A stretch of 61,692 nucleotides of DNA from an uncultured Erysipelotrichaceae bacterium (GCA_945877405.1 CAMCSA010000008.1:1-61692), one strand, 5' to 3'. Positions 53,143-61,607 are shown, counted from the stretch's first letter. A program made the numbers and translations. The notes: a model not told the origin generated them from the letters alone.

Positions 53143-55158
53143 ATGGCCAATACACTTAATGATCTATATCTGAAATATACCAACAAGGTTGTTTCAAGCC
53201 TGGAAAAAGACAGATACTTTCAGTATATGTTTGAAATGCTGTCGGCGGGGGACAACCGTTTTCAGCATTCTTCTCAGGTCATGCATAAGCAGATCGATGA
53301 AAAATGGCTGAGTATGATTGAGGATTCACTCGATTCCATCAATAACATCATTGAAAAACCAAGACGATTCATCACAACAAAAGAAGAAGTCGTTCCGGTA
53401 TCGTTAGCCAAAAAGATCACAGCAGACTCTGTACGTCATCTCTCACAGAATACGCAGTTTATTGCGGCTAGTGAAGATGGAGATGTACATCCGACTAGAA
53501 TTCTCAATGTGACTGTTGATGAAACCTATGATCTTTATGAAAACAGGTTCATCTATCATCTGATTCAGCGTCTTGTCACATTCATTGATAAGCGTACGGA
53601 TGTACTGTTCTGGTCAACTGGTGATGAAAAGCGCAATGTCATGACCATGGAATCCAAGATTGAGGATGGTTATGAAGAAATCGAGTATAAACTCGAAATG
53701 AAGATCAAAAACAGACAGTCATTTGCGGAAAATGAATCCGATAATATGGCTCTGTTTATGAGAATTGACCGCGTCAGAAGAAGAGTCATGGCTTTAAAGA
53801 CTTCATCTTTCTGTTCCATCATGGCAGGATGTGCAAAGGTCAGAAGCCCGATTCAGCGTACAAACCTCATTATGAAAGATCCGGACTACCGTAATTGTTA
53901 TAAGTTATGGCAGTTTATTGAATCCTATGATGAAGTCGGTTATTCCATTGATATCCGGAATACGAACATTGAATATGATGAAGATTATCTGACAAACATG
54001 TACATCAATCTCATTACAAACTATGTCGTATTCAAATCACTTCTGGAGATGGATAAACGGGATGTGCTGAGTGAAACATTAAAGAAACACAAAGTACTCA
54101 AACCGAAGTTTGTCAAAGTCATCAATGAAGAAGAAGTCAAAGCAGAAGACTTTGATCTTGAGGATGTGGAAGTCCGTCAGGTCATTGTAGAAGAAGTCAC
54201 AAAGGCCCAACTGGAATTACAGAAGAAGTTTGATGAGCTGAATGCAAAATTACAGGATGTAGCTGCACAGCGTGATGAAATGGGATCCCGGCTTGAAACA
54301 CTTGGGTATCAGTTGGAAACACAGCTGGAAGATAGCGAAAGAAAACTGAAAGAGCAGAAAGCAAAGCTTGTGGAAGCTCATAAGCTTAAGGAAGAAAAGC
54401 TGAATGTGCTAAGGCAGGAAGCACTCGATCAGGTAAATGATCTGATGGCTAAGCTTACACAGGCACAGGAAAGTGCTGCAGCAGTTCATCAGGAAAACGA
54501 AAATCTGGCAAGAATCAATGCAACACTGACTGCTGAAAAGCAGGCTGATACAGATAGAAGGCAGAAACTGGAAGAAAAGCTTGCGGAATTGCAGGAAACT
54601 TCACAGCAATTACAGCAGAACAATGCAGCTCTTTCCACTTTGGCAAAACAAAGTCAGGAAGAAATGCAGCAGGCACTTGCTGATAAGGATGCAGCTGTCA
54701 AGCAATGCCAGGAAGCAGTCGATCAGGCAAAAACAGATCGGATGTTACGTGAGGCTGCAGAGTTGAACTTACGTGCACAGATCACAGCAAGGCAGGACGA
54801 AGAAACAAAGAATCTCAAAGCAGAACAGCTCAATGCACAGCTGCAGGAAACCATCAATGCCAAAGATGATGAGATGACTGCATTACGCAGGAAGATCGAA
54901 CAGCTGACAAGTGAAAAATATGCATTGAGTGAAAAACTGGATCGGGAAAAGAAACAGCGAAAAGAAAGTGATGCGAAGGTTCGAGAACTCAGTGCCAGTG
55001 TGAAAAAGAGTGATGCTTTGAATACAAAGCTCAATGATGAACTTGAAGTGGAAAGAAAGAAGAGACTGAAAGCGGAAAAGAAGGCAGAAGGTACTGTTCT
55101 TTCCAGATACATCATCGCAAAACTCAATGGATCAGCCAATGAAGAAAACAATTCTTAA
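53143..55158 (+). CDS. DUF2357-like protein with long coiled coil
   Basis: A 671-residue cytoplasmic protein. The first 320 residues resemble DUF2357 proteins, which act beside McrB-type ATPases: TRILNVTVDETYDLYENRFIYHLIQRL is the telling stretch, and KDPDYRNCYKLWQFIESYD-like sequence follows. Residues about 350-655 form one long Gln/Glu/Lys coiled coil. The C-terminal nuclease domain found in many DUF2357 or McrC-like proteins is absent. There is little Shine-Dalgarno before the ATG at 53143, so translation may be coupled to the ATPase six bases upstream. Confidence 0.75.
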   Translation: MANTLNDLYLKYTNKVVSSLEKDRYFQYMFEMLSAGDNRFQHSSQVMHKQIDEKWLSMIEDSLDSINNIIEKPRRFITTKEEVVPVSLAKKITADSVRHLSQNTQFIAASEDGDVHPTRILNVTVDETYDLYENRFIYHLIQRLVTFIDKRTDVLFWSTGDEKRNVMTMESKIEDGYEEIEYKLEMKIKNRQSFAENESDNMALFMRIDRVRRRVMALKTSSFCSIMAGCAKVRSPIQRTNLIMKDPDYRNCYKLWQFIESYDEVGYSIDIRNTNIEYDEDYLTNMYINLITNYVVFKSLLEMDKRDVLSETLKKHKVLKPKFVKVINEEEVKAEDFDLEDVEVRQVIVEEVTKAQLELQKKFDELNAKLQDVAAQRDEMGSRLETLGYQLETQLEDSERKLKEQKAKLVEAHKLKEEKLNVLRQEALDQVNDLMAKLTQAQESAAAVHQENENLARINATLTAEKQADTDRRQKLEEKLAELQETSQQLQQNNAALSTLAKQSQEEMQQALADKDAAVKQCQEAVDQAKTDRMLREAAELNLRAQITARQDEETKNLKAEQLNAQLQETINAKDDEMTALRRKIEQLTSEKYALSEKLDREKKQRKESDAKVRELSASVKKSDALNTKLNDELEVERKKRLKAEKKAEGTVLSRYIIAKLNGSANEENNS

Positions 55159-55699
55159 GATCATCAATGCCATCTCTGTGGTAATTATCTGTGTGGCATT
55201 ATATGCCATGATCAAGGTCGTATTTACTCCAGGTGGTATGGCACCGGAATTTCTCGGGTATTCTGTATTCAGAATCTCATCCGGATCCATGGAGCCGACC
55301 ATTAAAGTGGATTCCCTTGTTGTTGTAAAACAGATTGAACCACAGGATGTACAGGTTGATGATGTGATTACATTCTATTCCGATGATCCTGTATTACAGG
55401 GATTTCCAAATACCCATCGTGTCAAGGAAATCATTGATGAGGATGGGCATCTGTATTATGTGACACAGGGGGATGCCAATCCGATTGTGGATGCTTACAA
55501 GGCAGATTCCAGTAAGTTAATCGGTGTAGTGATCTATCAATCGCCACTCCTTGGTAAGGCAATGCGATTATTATCCAATCCACTGATCTTTATTCCTGTG
55601 ATTGCCTTACCGTTAGTGTATATTCTGATTTCATCCATAGTCGATACGATCAGAATCGCAGGAAAGATATCCGAAGAAGAGGACAACAGTGATGTTTGA
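55139..55699 (+). CDS. sipW: SipW-type signal peptidase I (2)
   Basis: A 186-residue ER-type signal peptidase: catalytic serine in SSGSMEPTIKVDS, histidine in PNTHRVKEIIDEDG and acidic residue in TQGDANPIVD. One N-terminal helix and two C-terminal helices, with no coiled-coil tail, unlike peptidase 1. The ATG at 55139 lies inside the coiled-coil gene by 20 bases; an ATG four codons earlier is possible. Two SipW enzymes in one operon suggest different substrates, which is inference. Confidence 0.88.
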   Translation: MKKTILKIINAISVVIICVALYAMIKVVFTPGGMAPEFLGYSVFRISSGSMEPTIKVDSLVVVKQIEPQDVQVDDVITFYSDDPVLQGFPNTHRVKEIIDEDGHLYYVTQGDANPIVDAYKADSSKLIGVVIYQSPLLGKAMRLLSNPLIFIPVIALPLVYILISSIVDTIRIAGKISEEEDNSDV

Positions 55700-57617
55700 T
55701 TTCAGATTTGATATTGCTGCACTGGTGATCAGTCTCATCAGTTATGCAATCATTACAATGAAGAGAAACTATCTGACACGTGAATCACGTGTCTTTGTTG
55801 CCTGCATTGTACTCAACATGATTTCAGCCGTATGCAATATCATATCGACAATCGCTGTCGCCTATAACTCAGCTGCACTTGTATCCTTTGCTTTTTTGGC
55901 CAAGTTTATTCATTTTATCCTGATCTTTCTGATGACGGCAGGCTTCTATACAGCCTCCTTGATCCGGGTGAAGGAAAAAGGGTTAGGAAAGATCGATCAG
56001 ATCATACTGATCGCATATCTTGGGATCAATGTCGTATTGTTATGTACTTCATTTTTTACAAAGTTCTATTTCTACTTTGACGGGGAGTATCGGTTACGGA
56101 CAAGTTTCCTGTACTATCTTGCTGTGTTACTGCATATAGTCATGATGGTATATACCGGTATTCTGATCGCAAAAAAGGAAAAGGAAGAAGATAGTGCAAC
56201 AGCAGTATATGTTGTTGTTGCAATGGCAATCTATGTCACTTTGACTCTGGTCAATGCCTTTGTCAAAGGAAGCAATGTATATCACTTTGCAGTAGCAGTG
56301 CTGTTTCTGTGTGTGCATGTCATCCTCAACAATCCGGAAGATTATGTGGCTGCCTATTACAGCTGTTTCAATGATGTGGCATATAAGGATTCTCTGATTT
56401 ATCATCAGAACCGGAATAAGCAGTTACATTCCATCGGCATCAGCTGTGGAGAAATGGATTTTCTCAAATCCACATATTCAGACCTTGAAATCATGACTGC
56501 TTTAAAGCCGTTTACCGAATTTGCAAGGGCAAGATTTGGTGCCTATAACTTCTATGTCATCGGCACAAGCCAGTTTGTTGTACAGGTCAAAGGAAACAAT
56601 TCCCTGATTGAATCCACAATGTCTGAAATCAGGAATTACTTCATGGAACCCATCAGCATTGGTGGTGTGGAATTTGTCATTTCACCACTATTTGCGGTTG
56701 TGGAAGATCGGGAAAAGTTTGACTCAGTGGATTCCTACTTTGAAGTATTGAGTTACTGTATGAACCATACGGAACTGTTTGCCGCAAAGCAGGTATTACG
56801 TGTTACAAGTCAGCATATCACATTTGTCAACCAGGAGCAGGAAATGGTACTGGCAGTCACAAGAGCAATCAAAAATGATGGTGTGCTTATATATTACCAG
56901 CCGATTTATTCCGCTGAGACTGGTGGTTATCCGACCAGTGAAGCACTGGTACGAATCAAAGATGAAAAGCTTGGATTCATTTCTCCTGCTGACTTCATTC
57001 CGATTCTGGAAAGAAACGGAATGATTGTTGAATTAGGAGAACTGATTCTGAAACGTGTTTGTGAAGACTATCAGAAATATGAATTTCCTAAGCTTGGGAT
57101 TGAACGGGTGGAAGTCAATCTTTCCGGAAGGCAGTTAGTCGTTCCGGGGATTTATAAAAAGCTGTTAGGTATTATCAAAGAAAACCAGGTGCCAAAGGAT
57201 GCAATTCTGTTTGAAATTACTGAATCCTATACAAAGGAGTCTGCCCAGGCTTATATCCTGGAAAACATCAAAGGAATAACAGATAACGGCATCAAGCTTG
57301 CCTTAGATGACTTTGGTACAGGTTATTCCACAATGATCAATCTGATCCGCTTACCATTTGAAATCATCAAGATTGATAAATCACTATTGGATAATGCGAT
57401 GGCAGATCTGAAATCCATGGTATTATTGAAAAATAATGTAAACATGCTCAAGGAACTCAAGAAAAAGATTGTTGTTGAAGGTGTTGAAACAAGTGAAGAA
57501 GCAAAGATGCTGAAGAACTTAGGTGTTCACTACTTCCAGGGTTATCTTTACAGTAAGCCTGTCAGTGTAGAAGAATATGTCAGTTTCCTCAAACCAAAGG
57601 AAAGGAGTGCGAAGTAA
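55692..57617 (+). CDS. Membrane EAL-domain c-di-GMP phosphodiesterase, degenerate GGDEF
   Basis: A 641-residue protein. About seven membrane helices (residues 5-215) precede a degenerate GGDEF domain, where the signature reads GTSQF (FYVIGTSQFVVQVKG), so cyclase activity is not expected. The EAL domain (about 390-635) looks active: E417 of SEALVRI, Asn in VNLSGRQL, Glu in FEITES, DDFGTGYST, IKIDKSLLD, VVEGVETSEEA and Gln in YFQGYLYSKP are all present. It would hydrolyse cyclic-di-GMP. I prefer the ATG at 55692 (AGAGGA upstream) over GTG at 55689. It shares one base with the PilZ gene. Confidence 0.93.
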   Translation: MFDFRFDIAALVISLISYAIITMKRNYLTRESRVFVACIVLNMISAVCNIISTIAVAYNSAALVSFAFLAKFIHFILIFLMTAGFYTASLIRVKEKGLGKIDQIILIAYLGINVVLLCTSFFTKFYFYFDGEYRLRTSFLYYLAVLLHIVMMVYTGILIAKKEKEEDSATAVYVVVAMAIYVTLTLVNAFVKGSNVYHFAVAVLFLCVHVILNNPEDYVAAYYSCFNDVAYKDSLIYHQNRNKQLHSIGISCGEMDFLKSTYSDLEIMTALKPFTEFARARFGAYNFYVIGTSQFVVQVKGNNSLIESTMSEIRNYFMEPISIGGVEFVISPLFAVVEDREKFDSVDSYFEVLSYCMNHTELFAAKQVLRVTSQHITFVNQEQEMVLAVTRAIKNDGVLIYYQPIYSAETGGYPTSEALVRIKDEKLGFISPADFIPILERNGMIVELGELILKRVCEDYQKYEFPKLGIERVEVNLSGRQLVVPGIYKKLLGIIKENQVPKDAILFEITESYTKESAQAYILENIKGITDNGIKLALDDFGTGYSTMINLIRLPFEIIKIDKSLLDNAMADLKSMVLLKNNVNMLKELKKKIVVEGVETSEEAKMLKNLGVHYFQGYLYSKPVSVEEYVSFLKPKERSAK

Positions 57618-58291
57618 TGGCAGAACTGAAAATCAAATCCGGTACAAAAATGAAAATGGCCTTTAACAGTGATACACCGGAATTCAATTTTGTAACTACA
57701 TTCAATAAGGCTCTGGATGAATCTGCCTTCCTTGTATCCATTCCTTTAAAAGATGGCAAGGCGTTAACCGTTGCGGATGATCAGAAGCTGTTATTCAAAT
57801 ATGGGGCTGATCAGGACGAGGCAGTCATTGCAGGGTATGTCGATGATATTGTTAAACAGGGTATCAAACGATACTGGAAAATTCGCAGAGTTACGGAAAT
57901 GCGTAACTTTGTACAACGTAGAGATGAACGTATTGATCTAACCTTACCAATCAAATACCTTGATCCGATCTGGAAACCAAACAGTGATGGTGTGATTGAA
58001 AAAGAAGAAGGCACAACACTGAATATTTCTGCCGGTGGTCTTGCGATCAACATCAACTATCACTTTGATGTTGGAGAAGCCATTGAAATTGATCTTCCAA
58101 ATGTTGGCTCAGCAATTGATGGCATTGGCCCTAAGGCAATTACATCCATTATCTGCTGGACAAGAGAAGCTCCGAAGGGTTCGCTTTACAGGCATGTGGC
58201 AGGTGTGCAGTTCCGCTTTGGTGATGATGGAAGCCAAAGAGAAACAATGCAGAACTATGTTGCCTTTGCGAAAAAGAAATACAAGTTATGA
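57617..58291 (+). CDS. PilZ domain c-di-GMP receptor
   Basis: A 224-residue protein of the YcgR-like layout: an N-terminal beta-barrel flagellar-brake-like domain (1-95) and a PilZ domain (97-220). The ligand motif RxxxR appears in QRRDERIDLTLP (R101, R102, R105). The second motif reads NISAGG (136-141), with Asn for the usual Asp of DxSxxG. It should bind cyclic-di-GMP. Its place between the EAL gene and a membrane protein with a long cytosolic tail suggests that it passes the signal to the export machine. It overlaps both neighbours. Confidence 0.88.
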   Translation: MAELKIKSGTKMKMAFNSDTPEFNFVTTFNKALDESAFLVSIPLKDGKALTVADDQKLLFKYGADQDEAVIAGYVDDIVKQGIKRYWKIRRVTEMRNFVQRRDERIDLTLPIKYLDPIWKPNSDGVIEKEEGTTLNISAGGLAININYHFDVGEAIEIDLPNVGSAIDGIGPKAITSIICWTREAPKGSLYRHVAGVQFRFGDDGSQRETMQNYVAFAKKKYKL

Positions 58292-59442
58292 AAAAACTGT
58301 TTACGAAAAAAGAAAAACAGCAGGTACAGGATATTCCGGATCATCTGGAACAGGAAGTCAGTGAGAAACCTGAAAAGAAAAAGAAGTTCAGTTTCAAGCT
58401 GAAAGAAAAAGAGAAAAAAGAAAAGATCCGGTTTAAAAAGGCAATTGTACGATCAGAAGAGATCTCAAAGGCAGGCGCTAAAGAAGATGAACTGGATGAT
58501 AAGATTGTCTCCTCCTATGTCCCATACCGTAGAGCAAAGAGACTTGGTCGATCTTTATTACGACTGGATAAACTTTCCATCTGGTTTTTATCTTTGACAT
58601 TAATTGTAACCATCATCTTCATCTTCTCCTTCATGCAGGAAAAGATGGGCAACTTTACAATCAACCTGAACCGACTGGAACTGTATCGTAAGGGCATTAC
58701 CATTTCTGCTGACTCGGTATTTACAAATCCGACCGCAAGATTGACTGCGAATGCGATCTCAGATGCCACAAACATCTCAGCAAATGACCTGCCAGAGAAT
58801 ATCAATGATATTGATGGTGACCATAATGGGAAAAACTATGTGGCATATACATACTATATCCGTAATGCAGGAAAAGAAGATGTGCAGTATTCTGCAGTGG
58901 TAAACCTGGATTCCTATTCCAAGAATGCAGATGAAGCAGCAAGAGTCATTGTATACCACAATGATGAAAAGACGGTGTATGCCAAAAAGGCTGCCGATGG
59001 TAATCCGGAACCTGGTACAACACCATTTGTATCAGCAAACATCGTATGTGAATATTACAATGATGAATTCCTTGTAGGTAACGTCGATAAATATACGATT
59101 GTCATCTTCTTAGAAGGGGATGACCCTGAGTGTGTGGATGCGATTATTGGTGGATCACTGGAATTCTCCATGAATATCTCAGCAGATGATGAATCTGAAA
59201 CATCGTTATTTGTTAAGTGGGTACAGGATATCATTGATACAATTACTGATAATGATTCCATTGGTACAGCAGGTACGGATGCACCTGACTTCTATATCCA
59301 GAACAAGGATATCACCTATGAAAACAGAAGAAACGGTCCAAATAACATCTATGAGGATAACAGAACTCCTACAGATAACTCCTCACAGATCAAGGAAAGC
59401 TTCGGTCAGTTAGGGGATAAAGTAAAGGAAGACGTAGAATAA
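58288..59442 (+). CDS. Type II membrane protein with TasA-like outer domain
   Basis: A 384-residue protein. Residues 1-about 98 are a very basic cytosolic tail (EKKEKIRFKKAIVR and many KKKK-like runs). One membrane helix (about 98-118, LSIWFLSLTLIVTIIFIFSF) follows. The outer domain carries the family motif YTIVIFLEGDDPECVDAI but no SipW cleavage site, so it should stay anchored. It could nucleate or hold the fibre formed by the cleaved paralogues and receive the PilZ signal through its tail; both are inference. Last gene of the operon. Confidence 0.8.
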   Translation: MKKLFTKKEKQQVQDIPDHLEQEVSEKPEKKKKFSFKLKEKEKKEKIRFKKAIVRSEEISKAGAKEDELDDKIVSSYVPYRRAKRLGRSLLRLDKLSIWFLSLTLIVTIIFIFSFMQEKMGNFTINLNRLELYRKGITISADSVFTNPTARLTANAISDATNISANDLPENINDIDGDHNGKNYVAYTYYIRNAGKEDVQYSAVVNLDSYSKNADEAARVIVYHNDEKTVYAKKAADGNPEPGTTPFVSANIVCEYYNDEFLVGNVDKYTIVIFLEGDDPECVDAIIGGSLEFSMNISADDESETSLFVKWVQDIIDTITDNDSIGTAGTDAPDFYIQNKDITYENRRNGPNNIYEDNRTPTDNSSQIKESFGQLGDKVKEDVE

Positions 59443-59754
59443 ATACACATATGTAACCATATAGATGTGTCTATGGAAGTTACCTATGAAAAAATGCACA
59501 GGAAATACTTAAAATACTAGCTAAACCTATTGTAAAAACAGGTAAATTCATATAAGATTTCTTTGTAGAAAAGCAAAACTAGCGCAAGCTAGTGACGCAA
59601 AGCTAGAGGGGCTCTACGAGTCAGCCAGTTGCTAAAGGTTCTATAGTTGCCTTTGGTATTTATTTTATTGGCAGGCTTGGATAGAAAGATTGGATCAGAT
59701 CTTTCTACCTGTGAGTCGTTGATCATTTCTTAATATGACTAAGGGGGAAAAACA
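59443..59754 (+). promoter_or_regulatory. Control region before the camelysin-like pair
   Basis: This 312-base gap holds a candidate promoter (TTGTAA 59530-59535, TAAGAT 59553-59558, 17-base spacing), the cyclic-di-GMP riboswitch at 59572-59633, a hairpin AAAGG/CCTTT (59635-59655) followed by a T-rich run, and a 9-bp perfect stem TAGAAAGAT/ATCTTTCTA (59682-59707). It ends in the Shine-Dalgarno AAGGGGG. No obvious terminator for the preceding operon is seen. Confidence 0.6.
59572..59633 (+). promoter_or_regulatory. Cyclic-di-GMP class I riboswitch (GEMM-I)
   Basis: The sequence matches the GEMM-I consensus closely. P1 is AGCAA/TTGCT. P2 is ACTAGC-GCAA-GCTAGT with a GNRA tetraloop. GTGACGCAAAGCTAGAGGG is the conserved linker and 5' side of P3, and GTCAGCCAGTTGCT supplies the 3' side. 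The conserved GACGCAAAGC and CAGCCAG blocks are present. It lies 122 bases before a SipW-signal surface protein gene. Whether binding switches expression on or off cannot be told from the platform that follows. Confidence 0.93.
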
Positions 59755-60552
59755 ATGTCAGTAAAAACATTAAGAAAACAATTGTTTGCGGCAATCGCCA
59801 TGGTACTGGTTGCCGCTATTGCACTGGGCAGCTCCACCTACGCATGGTTTGCAAACAACAACACTGTTAAAGCAGACGGGATGAAAATCAATGCGAAAGC
59901 AGAAGGCACCATGCTTGTAATTTCCAACACTGTAGAAGGATTAAACGATAAAAAAACATCTTACACTTTTGATCCGGTTGTAAAAGGAGAAAACTTATAT
60001 CCTGTTCATCCTATTTATACAAGTGTATCAGGAAATGATGTTACTGCTTGGAATCATGCGTATTCCGACAAATTTGATACAGCAATAAGCAACAGTACAG
60101 AAACCGCCGTAAGCACAGATGATTTGAATGCGGGAAAATATTATGTAACTACAGACCTGTATATTGGTTTGGATAATACTCACAATGCAGCTTCTGTTGG
60201 AGCCATTACTGTTACAGGCGTTACTTTAACAAGTTCAGGAAATACCTTGTTAAATTCTGCTCGTGTGCTGATGGTTGATAAAGACGGCAAAGTTATTGGC
60301 TGTTTTGGCAACGGAACTTGTTTAAGTGAAAAAGGAACTGATTATGCAGTGGATACTCCAGCAACAGCCGATACCATGACTGAGCTTTCACCAGCCAATA
60401 CAGGAACTGTTATTGGCGGGTTAACTGCAGGTCAAAATGTAAAAGTAACATTATTTATTTATTTTGATGGTCGTGATAGTTCTTGCACAAGCCAGAATTT
60501 CAAAGCTGATGAAGTAACTTGCTCTTTAGAATTTACTGCTGCAGATGCTTAA
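59755..60552 (+). CDS. Camelysin/TasA-like SipW-signal surface protein (5)
   Basis: A 265-residue exported protein under the cyclic-di-GMP riboswitch. Its signal MSVKTLRKQLFAAIAMVLVA to SSTYAWFANNN is the clearest SipW-type signal in the locus. The mature domain has YPVHPIYTS and the C-terminal IYFDGRDSSC. It is rich in Thr, Ser, Asn and Gly, without the acidic inserts of the operon paralogues. A strong riboswitch leader and AAGGGGG Shine-Dalgarno suggest it is the major, abundant subunit; that is inference. The following hairpin at 60609 separates it from the next gene. Confidence 0.87.
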   Translation: MSVKTLRKQLFAAIAMVLVAAIALGSSTYAWFANNNTVKADGMKINAKAEGTMLVISNTVEGLNDKKTSYTFDPVVKGENLYPVHPIYTSVSGNDVTAWNHAYSDKFDTAISNSTETAVSTDDLNAGKYYVTTDLYIGLDNTHNAASVGAITVTGVTLTSSGNTLLNSARVLMVDKDGKVIGCFGNGTCLSEKGTDYAVDTPATADTMTELSPANTGTVIGGLTAGQNVKVTLFIYFDGRDSSCTSQNFKADEVTCSLEFTAADA

Positions 60553-60608
60553 ATCAAATATTTGTAGGAAGTATTATCAGTTCAAATAATTTCAAAATAG
60601 TCTAAAGT

Positions 60609-60642
60609 ATTTGCCTAGAGTTCGTTAAACATCTAGGCAAAT
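60609..60642 (+). terminator. Strong hairpin, probable terminator
   Basis: ATTTGCCTAGA (60609-60619) pairs perfectly with TCTAGGCAAAT (60632-60642). The T-run after it is weak (ATGACTATCTTAGTTT), so it may instead protect the upstream message. Confidence 0.55.
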
Positions 60643-60728
60643 ATGACTATCTTAGTTTAAAAAATGCTTGATATAATCAGATATCAACTATCTTATTCTA
60701 TGAAGTATTTAAAAAGGAGGTTGCATTA

Positions 60729-61523
60729 ATGATTATTAAAACTTTAAGAAAACAATTATATCTGGCAATTATGTCATTAATGATTGTTGTTTTTTGTATT
60801 ACAACAGCAACCTATGCCTGGTTTTCTATGAATAACTCAGTTTCCGCTGATGGAATAGAGATATCTGCTAAAACAGAAGGAATTAATTTTGAAATCACAT
60901 CTAAAGTTGACTCGTTAGGTAATCCAGTCTTTACGGTTGGACAGATTATAGATTCTACAACCATTTCCGCCATAAATCTGTTACCTGTTCATCCTGTAAT
61001 TACCGACAATAGTTTAACAGGTTGGCAACATGCTGTGTCTGATACATATGATGATGCCAAGATTGATGCCTCTAGAAATGATTTATCACTTGTAGCGAAT
61101 CAAATCAAAGATTCCAACAATATATATCAGTATGAAATTTTATATGATGCAAGTGGCAACTATGTTCTTCATGCAACTTATTATCTAAGACTAAATCCAG
61201 ATACTTCAGCTGATGGAAATAGCCTTAATAACATCGTTGCGCAAAATGTAGTATTGACTGGAATAGATTCCTCAAAGGATTATTCAAAATGTACAAGATT
61301 AGTTGTTGAAGGTCCTGATGGAACATATGAAATTGGTCCCGAAGGTTCCACAGGCGAGGGAAGTATCAAAACATCCGGTACATTAATAACAAAGATTGAA
61401 AAAGGTAACGATTATAGTATTGATGTATATGCATTCTTCGAAGGAATGGATGAAAACTGTAAGAGTAGTTCATTTATCCCTGTGGATTTAGGTATAAGCG
61501 TAGATTTTGCAGAGGGTTCATAA
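60729..61523 (+). CDS. Camelysin/TasA-like SipW-signal surface protein (6)
   Basis: A 264-residue close relative of protein 5: signal IIKTLRKQLYLAIMSLMIVV to TTATYAWFSMNN, then NLLPVHPVITDNS and the C-terminal VYAFFEGMDENCKSS. Base composition is visibly more AT-rich than in the main operon, which may mean different origin or expression. AAGGAGG precedes the ATG. A candidate -10 (GATATAATC) near 60670 suggests its own promoter. No riboswitch consensus is seen ahead of it. Confidence 0.87.
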   Translation: MIIKTLRKQLYLAIMSLMIVVFCITTATYAWFSMNNSVSADGIEISAKTEGINFEITSKVDSLGNPVFTVGQIIDSTTISAINLLPVHPVITDNSLTGWQHAVSDTYDDAKIDASRNDLSLVANQIKDSNNIYQYEILYDASGNYVLHATYYLRLNPDTSADGNSLNNIVAQNVVLTGIDSSKDYSKCTRLVVEGPDGTYEIGPEGSTGEGSIKTSGTLITKIEKGNDYSIDVYAFFEGMDENCKSSSFIPVDLGISVDFAEGS

Positions 61524-61607
61524 AATATAACTCCATCGTTTTAGATGTGAATTAAAATAGATGTTATAAAGTTCGAAGAAAAACCACCACGTTTTAGATA
61601 TCGAAAT

